From contig DASZRK010000012.1 of assembly GCA_035549195.1 (NCBI GenBank), positions 62,001 through 126,000 of the forward strand: DNA of 64,000 nucleotides, written 5' to 3'. Position 1 is the stretch's first letter. The number at the start of each line of letters is the position of its first letter. This document shows, in pieces, positions 6,677 to 17,065 of this stretch. The notes under the pieces were generated by a model, which worked only from the letters and a program-made list of their open reading frames with translations, had not been told where the DNA came from and searched no databases. Source of the DNA: a bacterium. Its GTDB lineage: Bacteria > Oederibacteriota > Muellerivitia > Muellerivitales > Muellerivitaceae. The translations under genes were made by a program, and so were the position numbers.

Positions 6677-8566
6677 ATGTGCGGCATCGCCGGTTTCAAC
6701 CAATTCAAGCCGGGCCTGCCGCTGAAGATGCGGCACCTGGAAGCCATGACCGAGGCCCTCAAACACCGGGGCCCGGACGATCACGGCTATTACCAGAAGG
6801 GTCCGGTGGGCCTGGGCATGACCCGCCTTTCCATCGTGGACGTAGAGGGTGGCGCCCAGCCCATGTCCAACCACCGCAACAACATCTGGGTCGTCTGCAA
6901 CGGCGAGATCTACAACCATAAGGAATTGCGGGAGCCCCTTCTCGAGAAGGGACACCATTTCTCCAGCCATTCGGACGTGGAGGTCCTCGTCCACGCTTAC
7001 GCCGAATACGGCGAGAAGTTCGTGGAGAAACTGCGGGGCATGTTCGCCTTCGCCTTGTGGGACGAGACCTACCAAAAGCTCGTCCTGGGCCGGGACCACC
7101 TGGGGGTCAAACCCCTCTATTACACGGTGGCCGACGGCAACCTGGTCTTCGCCTCCGAGATCAAGTCGCTCCTGACGCTCGACACGGTGCCGAGGACCGT
7201 CGATTCGAAACAGATCCTCACCCTCATGACCCTGCAATATGTGCCGACCCCCGACACCCTTTTCAAAGGCATCCGTAAGCTCCCGGCGGGCCACACGCTG
7301 GTCTGCCAGGGCGGGCGTATGGCGGTGAAGCCCTTTTGGACCCTGCCGAAGGTCACCACCCACAGCAAGGAAAAGGTCAGCGCCTCGGAGGAGAAGAGCC
7401 TGGTCGAGGAACTGCGCATCCGGTTCTCCGAGAGCGTCAAGGAACAGCTGATGGCGGACGTGCCCCTGGGGGCCTTCCTTTCGGGCGGGGTGGACTCCTC
7501 CTACGTGGTGGCGACCATGGTCCAGTTGGGCCAGAAACCCATCCGTACCTACGCGGTGGGTTTCGAGAACCAACGTGATTTCAACGAATTGCGTTTCGCC
7601 CAGAGGGTGGCCAACCACTTCAAGACCCAGCACCGGGAGATCATGGTCAACGCCCAGATGCTGAACGACCTCATTCCCAAGTTGATGAAATACCAGGACG
7701 ATCCGGTCATCGATCCGGCCATCCTGCCCACTTTCGTGGTATCCCTTTTCGCCCGGCAGGAAGTGAAAGGCGTGCTGACGGGGGAGGGGGCGGACGAGCT
7801 TTTTGGAGGCTACCGCCGCTATTCCTACGACCAGCTTTCGGGCAAGGTGAGCCTGGCGCCTGGCTGGCTCAAGGCCTTGGTGCCCTTCGTGACGGGAAGG
7901 ATGAAGGACCCGTACAAACAGGCCTGGCAGGCCTTGAACAAAGAGGACCTGGTGAAGCGCCATATCGCCTGGTCGAGGCTTTGCCTGGAGGAGACCCTGC
8001 AGGGGCTGGCCGGGGACAAGCTTTTGTACGAGATGGAACATTCCAAGGTCGAGGAATCACTGGAGCGAATCTTCGAGGGCGCCGAGCCCTATGGCTTCGA
8101 CAACCTGAACCTGATGCTCTATATGGACCTGAAGACCTGGCTACCGGACGATCTCTTGACCAAGGTGGACCGCATGAGCATGGCGGCTTCCTTGGAGGCC
8201 CGGGTGCCCTACCTGGACCACCGTTTGGTGGAATTCGCCTTTTCGTTGCCTTCGAGCTTAAAACTCAAGGGAAGCACGGGGAAATACATCCTCAAGAAGG
8301 CTGCGGCCAAGAATCTGCCGAAAGAGATCATCAACCGCCGCAAGATGGGTTTCGGCGTGCCCCTGGGCCCCTGGTTCCGGAAAGAATTAAGGCCTCTGTT
8401 GGTGGATATTCTCCATTCCGAGAAATTTCAGAAGCGAGGCTATTTCAATATCGCCCGCACCGAGGAACTGTTGCAGGAGCATCTGTCCGGCAAGAAGGAT
8501 CATCACCTGCTTTTGTATGGGTTGTTGACGGTGGAGTTGTGGCATAGAAGGTTCATCGACGAATAA
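6677..8566 (+). CDS. asnB: Glutamine-dependent asparagine synthase-type amidotransferase
   Basis: The start is set at ATG 6677 so that Cys2, the class II glutaminase nucleophile, follows the initiator (MCGIAGF); an upstream in-frame ATG at 6656 would bury it. The 629-residue protein has the N-terminal Ntn glutaminase domain (RGPDDHGYY, CNGEIYNHKEL) to about residue 200. A C-terminal ATP-PPase domain carries the AMP-binding PP-loop LSGGVDSS near residue 270 and KVDRMSMAASLEARVP downstream. It makes Asn from Asp, Gln and ATP, or amidates a sugar: its length and setting beside glycan genes resemble exosortase/EPS-associated amidotransferases (TIGR03108-like). I cannot decide between these two roles. 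Confidence 0.88.
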   Translation: MCGIAGFNQFKPGLPLKMRHLEAMTEALKHRGPDDHGYYQKGPVGLGMTRLSIVDVEGGAQPMSNHRNNIWVVCNGEIYNHKELREPLLEKGHHFSSHSDVEVLVHAYAEYGEKFVEKLRGMFAFALWDETYQKLVLGRDHLGVKPLYYTVADGNLVFASEIKSLLTLDTVPRTVDSKQILTLMTLQYVPTPDTLFKGIRKLPAGHTLVCQGGRMAVKPFWTLPKVTTHSKEKVSASEEKSLVEELRIRFSESVKEQLMADVPLGAFLSGGVDSSYVVATMVQLGQKPIRTYAVGFENQRDFNELRFAQRVANHFKTQHREIMVNAQMLNDLIPKLMKYQDDPVIDPAILPTFVVSLFARQEVKGVLTGEGADELFGGYRRYSYDQLSGKVSLAPGWLKALVPFVTGRMKDPYKQAWQALNKEDLVKRHIAWSRLCLEETLQGLAGDKLLYEMEHSKVEESLERIFEGAEPYGFDNLNLMLYMDLKTWLPDDLLTKVDRMSMAASLEARVPYLDHRLVEFAFSLPSSLKLKGSTGKYILKKAAAKNLPKEIINRRKMGFGVPLGPWFRKELRPLLVDILHSEKFQKRGYFNIARTEELLQEHLSGKKDHHLLLYGLLTVELWHRRFIDE

Positions 8567-8582
8567 AAACCGGGGATAGGCA

Positions 8583-8981
8583 ATGTCCAAAGAGCGATTT
8601 GAAAAAGGGTTCAAAAAATTCGAAGAGATCCATGGCCCGGTCGCTAAGGCGACCTTGGAGAGCGTGAAGGACATCGCCCCGGACCTAGGGAGGTTCGTGA
8701 CCGAGTTCGCCTTCGGGGATATCTATACCCGCCCAGGGTTGGACTTGAAGACTCGCCAACTGTTGACCATTGCCTCCTTGACCACTTTGGGATCGGCTCC
8801 GCTCCAACTGAAGTCCCATATCAAAGGGGCCTTGCGAGTGGGATGTACCCGGGAAGAGATCGTGGAGACGCTCCTGCAGATGTCGGTCTATGCGGGGTTC
8901 CCTAAGGCCATGAACGCGATCTATAACGCGAAGGAAGTGTTCAAAGAGCTGGACCGGAAGAAAAAGAAGTCCAAGGGATGA
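8583..8981 (+). CDS. Carboxymuconolactone decarboxylase (AhpD-fold) family protein
   Basis: The 132-residue helical protein matches the single-domain CMD pattern: RPGLDLKTRQLLTIASLTTLG, then LKSHIKGALRVGCTREEIVETLLQ, then YAGFPKAMNAI. The family includes PcaC and AhpD-like proteins. The AhpD CxxC redox pair is absent here; the only Cys is in the VGCTREE segment, so peroxidase-partner activity is unlikely. No protocatechuate genes are nearby, so a PcaC role is not supported either. ATG at 8583 follows GGGGATAGG. It lies 16 bases after the amidotransferase gene and may be co-transcribed with it. Confidence 0.85.
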   Translation: MSKERFEKGFKKFEEIHGPVAKATLESVKDIAPDLGRFVTEFAFGDIYTRPGLDLKTRQLLTIASLTTLGSAPLQLKSHIKGALRVGCTREEIVETLLQMSVYAGFPKAMNAIYNAKEVFKELDRKKKKSKG

Positions 8982-8994
8982 TTTATTTAGACTG

Positions 8995-9049
8995 GGGTTG
9001 CTTCGTCATAAACGTCCGCCTATTCGGCGGCCATTCATCGCAATGACAG
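8995..9049 (-). repeat. Dispersed palindromic repeat overlapping the rluA-family start
   Basis: On the minus strand this reads GTCATTGCGATGAATGG, then an inner hairpin (CCGCC-GAATA-GGCGG), then GACGAAGCAACCCC. It matches the widely dispersed GTCATTGCGAGG...GACGAAGCAA type of repeat known from many unrelated bacterial genomes. The right end on the + strand, TCGCAATGACAGC, supplies the ATG at 9043 used as the start of the following gene. Confidence 0.7.
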
Positions 9050-9708
9050 CTATTAAAAAGACCCTGCGCGTCATTTTTGAGGATCCCCACCTCATCGTGG
9101 TCGATAAGCCCGTTGGGCAATTGGTCATTCCCGGGCGGGGAGAGGAGCAAGGAACCCTCCTAGTCGATGAGGTCTCCAGCCATATCCGAAAAAAGGCCTA
9201 TGTGGTCCACCGGATCGACCGGGAGACCAGCGGCCTCGTCGCTTTCGCCAAGGACGCCCCGACCCACCGGGCCTTGAACCTTCTTTGGGAAGGCCGGGAG
9301 GTGGGCAAGACCTATCTCGGCTGGGTGCAAGGGGTGCCTGACCCCCGGGAGGGTCGCATCGATTCTCCCCTGAAGACCTTCGGGTCGGGGAGGGTGGGGG
9401 TGGACCCCAAGGGTAAACCCAGTCAGACCATCTACCGTGTCCTGAAAGTGGATGAAAGCCCTGATAGCACAGGCTCCAGGGGGTCCGTCAGCCTTCTGGA
9501 ACTGGACCTTTTGACCGGACGGCGGCACCAGATCCGGGTCCATCTCTTCCGCTTAGGTCATCCCCTTCTGGGGGACCCCCTCTATGGCGACCCATTGCCG
9601 GTTGGAGGCTATCCCCGCCTGATGCTTCATGCCTATCGGCTGACCCTGCCTTGGGAGAGCAAGACCCTTTCGGTCCAGGTGGACCCTCCTACCGACTTCC
9701 ACCCTTAG
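9043..9708 (+). CDS. RluA-family pseudouridine synthase
   Basis: The 221-residue protein has the RluA core without an N-terminal S4 domain. VVHRIDRETSGLVAFAKD (about residues 48-65) contains the catalytic Asp of the HRxDxxTSG motif. TYLGWVQG, TGRRHQIRVHLFRLGHPLLGD and RLMLHAYRL follow in the usual order. It isomerises uridine in rRNA or tRNA; the exact site cannot be read from sequence. The start is uncertain: ATG at 9043 lies inside a dispersed repeat and has no good ribosome-binding site, and TTG at 8998 is the main in-frame alternative. An insertion of the repeat may have replaced the original start region. Confidence 0.88.
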   Translation: MTAIKKTLRVIFEDPHLIVVDKPVGQLVIPGRGEEQGTLLVDEVSSHIRKKAYVVHRIDRETSGLVAFAKDAPTHRALNLLWEGREVGKTYLGWVQGVPDPREGRIDSPLKTFGSGRVGVDPKGKPSQTIYRVLKVDESPDSTGSRGSVSLLELDLLTGRRHQIRVHLFRLGHPLLGDPLYGDPLPVGGYPRLMLHAYRLTLPWESKTLSVQVDPPTDFHP

Positions 9709-9742
9709 TTGTTCAAAGGGTTTTAAAGTAAAATCTTGGGCC

Positions 9743-9896
9743 AAAAATAAGGCTTTTTCAGGCTTTCATACTCGACTGTTTGACGGCCTGGATAAGTTCC
9801 TGTAAAATGCCCCCTCTTTTGCCAAAAAAACCGCTAAAAATAAGGGTTTTTTTAGGTTTTTTGTGTAAAAAGTCAACAAAATAAGGGTTTTTCCTG
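9743..9896 (+). repeat. Three AAATAAGG-T(n) motifs in the efp leader region
   Basis: The motif AAAATAAGG followed by G or C and a T-run occurs at 9743-9760, 9836-9853 and 9878-9892, in the 208-base gap before efp. Around the second copy AAAAACC (9826-9832) can pair with GGTTTTT (9844-9850), giving a weak hairpin. The rest of the gap shows nothing else convincing. The motifs could be leader or terminator structures or a simple AT-rich repeat. Confidence 0.45.
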
Positions 9897-9916
9897 ATTC
9901 CTCTGGAGGCTTTTCG

Positions 9917-10474
9917 ATGATCACTGTCATGGACCTGCGGGCCGGCAATATGGCCGAATTTGACAATATCCTCTACCGGGTCGTTTCTTTTCAGCACGTG
10001 AAGCCGGGCAAGGGCGGGGGGTTTGTCCGCTTGAAGCTTAAGAACGTCGAAATGGGCACCGTTACCGATAAGACCCTGGATAGCTGGGAATCGGTCAAGG
10101 AGCCGCCGGTCGAAGAGAAGGAAATGCAGTATCTCTATAAACAAGGCGATAAGTTCGTCTTCATGGATACCGAGACCTACGAGCAGTTAGAACTCACCGA
10201 GGATGAAGTGGGCGAGGGGCATCAATGGCTGAAGGACGAGATGGCCATCGAGGTCCTTTTTTACAAGGAGCGCCCCATCAGCGTGAAGCTGCCGATCACC
10301 GTCAACCTGAAGGTCGCATCTTCCGAACCGGGCATCAAGGGCGATCGCGTGTCGAACGCCACCAAGCCGGCGACCCTGGAGACCGGAGCGGAGATCCAGG
10401 TCCCCCTTTTCGTGAAAGAAGGGGACACGATCAAGGTCGATACCCGCACCGGCGAATACATCGAGCGCGTCTAA
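9917..10474 (+). CDS. efp: Translation elongation factor P
   Basis: The 185-residue product has the three-domain EF-P layout: the KOW-like N-domain, the central OB domain (MQYLYKQGDKFVFMDTETYEQ) and the C-terminal OB domain ending GDTIKVDTRTGEYIERV. EF-P binds between the P and E sites and rescues ribosomes stalled at polyproline. The tip loop VKPGKGGGF carries Lys32, equivalent to the lysine that is beta-lysylated in E. coli; no epmA or epmB gene is in this window. GGAGG at 9905-9909 precedes ATG at 9917 with ideal spacing. Genes for acetyl-CoA carboxylase subunits follow after 40 bases, an efp-accB-accC order found in many bacteria. Confidence 0.97.
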   Translation: MITVMDLRAGNMAEFDNILYRVVSFQHVKPGKGGGFVRLKLKNVEMGTVTDKTLDSWESVKEPPVEEKEMQYLYKQGDKFVFMDTETYEQLELTEDEVGEGHQWLKDEMAIEVLFYKERPISVKLPITVNLKVASSEPGIKGDRVSNATKPATLETGAEIQVPLFVKEGDTIKVDTRTGEYIERV

Positions 10475-10514
10475 CCCAACCTTTACCAGCCGTTCCTATC
10501 CGAAAGGAGCCGTC

Positions 10515-11063
10515 ATGTCGAACGCCGCTGAAAAGAGCGAAGGATCCAAGCCCGAAAAGAAAAAGAAGGTCGAGACCCCGGCCGTGAAGAAGGTCAAGGT
10601 CAGCTCCAAACTCGCCCTCGTCCAGGACGTCATCGCCCTGATGGATGCTTCGGACCTCTCCGAGGTCCATTTCGAGCAGGGCGGGATGAAGGTCCACCTG
10701 CGCCGTGGGCCAGCCGCCGCTTACGCCGCTCCCATGATGCCCGCCATGCCGATGGTCGCCGCTGCGGCCGCCCCTGCTTCCGGCGCCCCGGCTCCGGCCG
10801 CTCCCGCCGCCAAGGCGGAATCCGGGAATACCCTGAACTCCCCCATGGTTGGCACCTTCTACCGGTCGCCGTCGCCTGACGCGAAGCCCTTCATCGAGGA
10901 AGGGGACTCCATCAAGGTGGGCCAGGTCTATTGCATCATCGAAGCCATGAAGCTCATGAACGAAGTGAAATCCGAGGTGGCCGGCAAGGTCACCAAGATC
11001 CTGGTGCAAAATGGCCAGGCCGTCGAGTTCAACCAGCCCCTGATCGTCGTCGAATCGAATTAA
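10515..11063 (+). CDS. accB: Biotin carboxyl carrier protein of acetyl-CoA carboxylase
   Basis: The 182-residue BCCP is the mobile biotin carrier for the first step of fatty-acid synthesis. It has a Lys-rich N-terminus, a helical part around 32-64, an Ala/Pro/Met-rich flexible linker (about 66-102) and the C-terminal biotinyl domain. The biotin attachment motif is EAMKLM with Lys146. AAAGGAG at 10501-10507 precedes ATG at 10515. accC follows after 86 bases, forming the usual AccB-AccC pair; accA and accD are not in the window. Confidence 0.97.
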   Translation: MSNAAEKSEGSKPEKKKKVETPAVKKVKVSSKLALVQDVIALMDASDLSEVHFEQGGMKVHLRRGPAAAYAAPMMPAMPMVAAAAAPASGAPAPAAPAAKAESGNTLNSPMVGTFYRSPSPDAKPFIEEGDSIKVGQVYCIIEAMKLMNEVKSEVAGKVTKILVQNGQAVEFNQPLIVVESN

Positions 11064-11073
11064 GACCAAAACC

Positions 11074-11099
11074 CGGCGCGGAGACACGGGGACGCGAAG
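11074..11099 (+). repeat. Degenerate GACGCGAAG-type repeat
   Basis: Between accB and accC the sequence CGGCGCGGAGACACGGGG is followed by ACGCGAAG. It is a looser relative of the period-8 repeats at 1726-1757 and 3892-3920 and occupies part of the 86-base spacer. Confidence 0.45.
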
Positions 11100-11149
11100 T
11101 AAGGCCGCGCCTTGAAGAACATCAACAGACCAACAAAGGGAAACATCGA

Positions 11150-12523
11150 GTGTTCAAAAAGATCCTGATCGCCAACCGCGGGGAGATCGCCCTGCGCATC
11201 ATCCGGGCCTGCAAGGAATTGGGCGTGAAGACCGTGGCGGTCTATTCCCAGGCCGACGCCGATTCGCTCCATGTGCACCTGGCCGACGAGAGCGTCTGCA
11301 TCGGCAAGGCCTTCAGCAAGGAAAGCTACCTCAACATCCCGGCCCTCATCAGCGCCGCCGAGATCACCGACGCCGAGGCCATCCATCCCGGCTACGGCTT
11401 CCTCGCCGAGAACGCGCACTTCGCCGAGGTCTGTTCCAGCTGCCAGATCAAATTCATCGGCCCCAAGCCCGAGGTCATCCGTCTCATGGGCGACAAGGTG
11501 GCGGCCATCCGCACCGCCAAGGCGGCCGGTGCGCCGACCACACCGGGTTCCGACGGGCCGGTGAAGGACGAGAAGCAGGCCCTCGAGGTCGCCAAGCGGG
11601 TGAAATACCCGGTCATCATCAAGGCCTCCGCCGGCGGCGGCGGCAAGGGCATGCGGGTGGCCCACACCGACCTTTCCCTGACCCAGGCCTTCCAGACGGC
11701 CCGCACCGAGGCCGAGGCCGCTTTCGGCAACCCCGAGGTCTATATCGAGAAATACATCGAGGACCCGCGCCACATCGAGGTGCAGATCCTGGGCGACGAG
11801 TTCGGCCATGTGATGCACTTGGGCGAGCGGGATTGCACCATCCAACGGAACCACCAGAAGCTCATCGAAGAGGCGCCTTCCTCCGCCCTGACCGACAAAA
11901 TGCGTAAAAAGCTGGGGAAATACGCCCTAAAGCTGGCCAAGGAGGTCAAATACACCTCCGCCGGGACCATCGAGTTCCTCATGGATAAGCACGGGGATTT
12001 CTACTTCATGGAAATGAACACCCGTGTCCAGGTCGAGCATCCGGTGACCGAGCTGACGACCGGGATCGATATCATCAAAGAACAGATCAAGATCGCGGCG
12101 GGCGAGCGCCTGTCCATCAAGAAGGACGTGCTGGAGCCCCGGGGACATGCCATTGAATGCCGCATCAACGCCGAGAACCCGGACGACGGCTTCCGCCCCT
12201 CGCCGGGCACCGTCACGACCTACCATGTGCCGGGTGGCCCCGGTGTGCGGGTGGATACGCACCTTTATCAGGGCTACAAGATCCCCCCCTATTACGATTC
12301 GATGCTCGCCAAGATCATCGTCCATGCCCCTACCCGGATCGAGGCCATCAAACGCATGCTCCGTGCCTTGGATGAGCTGGTGGTCGAGGGGGTGTACACC
12401 ACCACCGACTTCCTGAAGGTGATCCTGGAGAGCGACGCCTTCAAGCGGGGACATTATTCGACACACTATGTGGAGCAGTTCATGAAGAACAAGAAGGACC
12501 GGGGCGGGGACAGCCAACACTGA
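11150..12523 (+). CDS. accC: Biotin carboxylase of acetyl-CoA carboxylase
   Basis: Starting at GTG 11150 (AAAGGG at 11135-11140) the protein is 457 residues, near the 449 of E. coli AccC. It begins [19 protein letters not shown], the family's N-terminal signature, followed by the ATP-grasp glycine loop [13 protein letters not shown], the [17 protein letters not shown] segment and [15 protein letters not shown] with catalytic residues. AccC carboxylates biotin on AccB using ATP and bicarbonate. An in-frame extension upstream to 10931 lies inside accB and is rejected. The C-terminus is slightly longer than usual, with a basic tail ([14 protein letters not shown]). Confidence 0.97.
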   Translation: MFKKILIANRGEIALRIIRACKELGVKTVAVYSQADADSLHVHLADESVCIGKAFSKESYLNIPALISAAEITDAEAIHPGYGFLAENAHFAEVCSSCQIKFIGPKPEVIRLMGDKVAAIRTAKAAGAPTTPGSDGPVKDEKQALEVAKRVKYPVIIKASAGGGGKGMRVAHTDLSLTQAFQTARTEAEAAFGNPEVYIEKYIEDPRHIEVQILGDEFGHVMHLGERDCTIQRNHQKLIEEAPSSALTDKMRKKLGKYALKLAKEVKYTSAGTIEFLMDKHGDFYFMEMNTRVQVEHPVTELTTGIDIIKEQIKIAAGERLSIKKDVLEPRGHAIECRINAENPDDGFRPSPGTVTTYHVPGGPGVRVDTHLYQGYKIPPYYDSMLAKIIVHAPTRIEAIKRMLRALDELVVEGVYTTTDFLKVILESDAFKRGHYSTHYVEQFMKNKKDRGGDSQH

Positions 12524-12554
12524 CCTGGGACCGTTGCCGTTATAAATCCGATCG

Positions 12555-13604
12555 ATGGAGCCGCCATTGAAGATCACCGTCTATTTCGAGTTCAAGGACG
12601 CCAAGCCGACGGTCATGCAGAACGCGACCGTGGTGCTGGCGGATGTCCTGCGCGCCACGACCTCCATCCCCGTCTATCTCTACCACGGCGCCACGGCGGT
12701 GGCCATGTGCCCCGAACCGGGTTCGGCCAAGAGGATCTTCGAGAAACAAAAGCGCGGCGAGGGTCTCCTGGCCGGTGAGCGTGATTGGGAGAAGATCCCC
12801 GGGTTCCACCTGGGGGGCTCTCCGTTGGATTCGAACCGTGATAAGGTGAAGGGGAGGTTGGTGGCCTTCTCCTCACCCTCTCCCCTGCGTCTCCTGAAGA
12901 ATACCAAGGCGACCCTGTTGGGTTCCTTCGTGAACCTGGGCGATGTCTATGATTCCTGCCTTCGCGCCAAGCGCGATGTGGTCGTGGTCTGTGCCGGCGG
13001 TCCGGAAGATTCGGTCTTCGCGGGCATGTTGGTGGATTTCCTCCAAAGCACCTTGGGCTCCGATCCGGTGGTCCTGAGCGAGAGCGCCAAGGAAGCGCTG
13101 GCCTATTACAAGCCTTGGCAAGGACGCATCCCTGACCTGTTACGCGAGGTCAACGAGGGAAAGGCGCTGATCCAAAAGGGCTATGGGAAGGACCTGGATT
13201 TCGCAGGCAAGATCAGCCGTATCTCGGCCGTGCCCATCCTCAAGAATGACGTTTTTGTGAAGGAAGAGGTCCCCAAGCGCAAGACTTCCTCCGACGAGGC
13301 CAGGAAGCCCGTGACCCCCCAAAAGGGCAAGTCCATCAAGATCACCGCTCCCCTCTTCCCGAAGAATCCCGAGCACCCGGTACCGGGCATGGACAAGGGC
13401 AAGAAACCCGCCGTTCCTCCGGTGGAGGACAAAAAGGCCGCGGCCGCAAAAGGCGACAAGAAGGGGGACAAGGGTGCTGCTCCTTTGGGCAAGAAGAGCG
13501 AGGTCAAAGGGACCCTCTTGAAGCCCAAGAAGGCCCCCAAGCCCATGTTCAGCAAGAAGACCGTAGCCAACGCGGTCCCCAAGATGGTCCGGAAGGAATC
13601 CTGA
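12555..13604 (+). CDS. ComB-like (2-phosphosulfolactate phosphatase family) protein with basic tail
   Basis: Residues 5 to about 230 match the ComB family: VVLADVLRATTSIPVYLYHGA, LLAGERDWEKIPGFHLGGSP, and VVVVCAGGPEDSVFAGMLVD in order. ComB hydrolyses 2-phosphosulfolactate in coenzyme M synthesis, but family members are widespread in bacteria without coenzyme M and their substrate is then unknown. From about residue 240 the 349-residue protein continues as a low-complexity Lys/Pro/Ala-rich tail of about 110 residues, which is unusual for the family. ATG at 12555 is the assigned start; TTG at 12567 with GGAG at 12556-12559 is a good alternative. It lies 31 bases after accC. Confidence 0.8.
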   Translation: MEPPLKITVYFEFKDAKPTVMQNATVVLADVLRATTSIPVYLYHGATAVAMCPEPGSAKRIFEKQKRGEGLLAGERDWEKIPGFHLGGSPLDSNRDKVKGRLVAFSSPSPLRLLKNTKATLLGSFVNLGDVYDSCLRAKRDVVVVCAGGPEDSVFAGMLVDFLQSTLGSDPVVLSESAKEALAYYKPWQGRIPDLLREVNEGKALIQKGYGKDLDFAGKISRISAVPILKNDVFVKEEVPKRKTSSDEARKPVTPQKGKSIKITAPLFPKNPEHPVPGMDKGKKPAVPPVEDKKAAAAKGDKKGDKGAAPLGKKSEVKGTLLKPKKAPKPMFSKKTVANAVPKMVRKES

Positions 13605-13641
13605 GGATCTCCCCTTTTTTCCCGCATGGACGAGGGTCTTT

Positions 13642-14061
13642 TTGAAAACTTCTCCACCGATCCGGAAGGTCCAACGTGCCCTGGATGCCAACTGCAACCG
13701 GGTCCGTGAGGGTTTGCGGGTGGCCGAGGATGTGGCCCGGTTCCTCCTGGACGACCCCGCCCTTTTGAACCGATTGAAAAAACTCCGCCACCAAGTGACC
13801 GAGGCCGAAAAGGGCCTGTTCGCTTCCGACCGCCTGCGCCGGATTTCCCGGGATGTGGCGGGCGATCTGGGGCGTGGCACGAGGGAAAACGGCGAGAAAC
13901 AACGGGGCAATGCGGGCGACCTTTTGAAGGCCAACTTGAAGCGGGCCCAGGAGGGCCTGCGATCATTGGAGGAATTCTCCAAGCTCCTGGGGCATCCCGC
14001 CGCCTTGAAGTTCAAGAAGATCCGCTATGGATGTTACCGGGTGGAAGAGGGTTTGCCCTGA
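13642..14061 (+). CDS. Stand-alone ThiD2-type (HMP-P kinase) domain protein
   Basis: The 139-residue helical product begins RALDANCNRVREGLRVAEDVARF, continues LNRLKKLRHQV and ends with LKRAQEGLRSLEEFSKLL, then YGCYRVEEGL. This is the pattern of the ThiD2 domain normally fused N-terminal to ThiE; it phosphorylates HMP phosphate in thiamine synthesis. Here it stands alone and is followed 117 bases later by thiC, whose product makes HMP phosphate. The context therefore fits successive steps of the pyrimidine branch. The start is TTG at 13642 with GAGGG upstream. The ThiE partner domain is absent from the window. Confidence 0.75.
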   Translation: MKTSPPIRKVQRALDANCNRVREGLRVAEDVARFLLDDPALLNRLKKLRHQVTEAEKGLFASDRLRRISRDVAGDLGRGTRENGEKQRGNAGDLLKANLKRAQEGLRSLEEFSKLLGHPAALKFKKIRYGCYRVEEGLP

Positions 14062-14154
14062 GGAGCCAAAGGCGTCTCGAAGGGTTGCCCTAGAGCCTGG
14101 GTTCGGTTGCAATCCCCCTTGGTCGCCTTTATGCTTTCCTTTACACGTTTTTAA

Positions 14155-16029
<1,875 letters not shown>

Positions 16030-16063
16030 TATTTTCTAGAAGAGATTATCGGGCAAGGTCTTC

Positions 16064-17044
16064 ATGAAAATTCGACAGCTTTTAAGATGGCGAGTATTGG
16101 TCTATTTGTTGTGTTTCTTGATTTTCAGCTCGTTAATTTATGTTTTTGCCTTGCCTCAAGTATTGAGCCAAGGTTACCTATGGCTAGCCAACAGAAACAA
16201 TGCGACCGCCCAGTTCAAAATTGGAGCTTATTTCGAACAGGGCTATGGTTTTTCGAAAGACTACAAAACGGCCTTTGAATGGTATTTGAGAGCTGCACGT
16301 GGTGGTTATTCTAAAGCTGTCGAAAAATCGGCGAACCTTTGTTCTCAAGGCTTGGCGGATATTATTGTCCGACCAAATGGCCAGATTGTCCTTGGCGATC
16401 TCCTAAACCAAACGATCGAAATAAAAGACGATTTTGATGTTTTGTATTTCAAGGCCGAACATCTGGAAGAGAAAATAAAAGTCAAAAACGTATGGGCGTT
16501 GGAAAAAGCATTTGACAACGACGTTCTTTGTTTTTTTGTGAAATTAGAAGATGGTGACTATGTCTTGTGTGGTTCGGAAAAAATTGACAATGTTGTTCAG
16601 GATTTACCCGATGCATTTTCATTGATTGGCGACGCTGTTAGACGAGATATTTTGATACAGTCGCTCACTACTGAATATAAGGGAAATGTGTTCGATCTTA
16701 GCGGGCTGAGTTATCAATATGTTATGGATGTAATTCGTGAAAAAGGCGATTACGACCCGGCAGATTTTGGAAACAACGTGAGCTTTACTGATGACGGAAG
16801 TATGAATGTCGTTACAAGTGCAACTATGCATCATAATGACGATGCTGACATAAGAAAAGTTAATGGAAAGATTGTCATTACTTACCACAATTACTCGGTC
16901 GATCCAAAAACGGCAGATAGAGGAATGTGTTGTGTTGATTGGATTGAGGAGAAAAGGGTGGAAGAGATACCTGTTCATCGAAATACAAAATGCGATCCCG
17001 CTAGCTACACAAAGGAACTCGGGAAAATGTATTACTATTTCTAG
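16064..17044 (+). CDS. AT-rich orphan: membrane-anchored protein with Sel1-like repeat
   Basis: The family of the main domain is not recognised. The 326-residue protein has one N-terminal hydrophobic segment (about residues 9-32, signal anchor or signal peptide). A short Sel1/TPR-like unit follows (NNATAQFKIGAYFEQGYG then AFEWYLRAARGGYSKA, about 44-82), and the remaining 240 or so residues look globular, with many Asp, Val and Tyr. The composition is clearly AT-richer than the thiC and dnaJ neighbours, and codons such as AAA, GAT and TTT dominate, so recent acquisition is likely. The gene starts at ATG 16064 and ends just before a terminator shared with the convergent ferredoxin gene. Confidence 0.7.
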   Translation: MKIRQLLRWRVLVYLLCFLIFSSLIYVFALPQVLSQGYLWLANRNNATAQFKIGAYFEQGYGFSKDYKTAFEWYLRAARGGYSKAVEKSANLCSQGLADIIVRPNGQIVLGDLLNQTIEIKDDFDVLYFKAEHLEEKIKVKNVWALEKAFDNDVLCFFVKLEDGDYVLCGSEKIDNVVQDLPDAFSLIGDAVRRDILIQSLTTEYKGNVFDLSGLSYQYVMDVIREKGDYDPADFGNNVSFTDDGSMNVVTSATMHHNDDADIRKVNGKIVITYHNYSVDPKTADRGMCCVDWIEEKRVEEIPVHRNTKCDPASYTKELGKMYYYF

Positions 17045-17065
17045 TTCTAGGGTTAGTGAAATAAA

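Noticed and set aside
5780-8041. A 753-codon open frame on the minus strand opposite the SIMPL and asparagine-synthase-type genes
   Set aside because: It is the mirror of GC-rich codon usage in the two real genes, is rich in His, Gly and Gln, crosses an intergenic repeat and shows no family motif.
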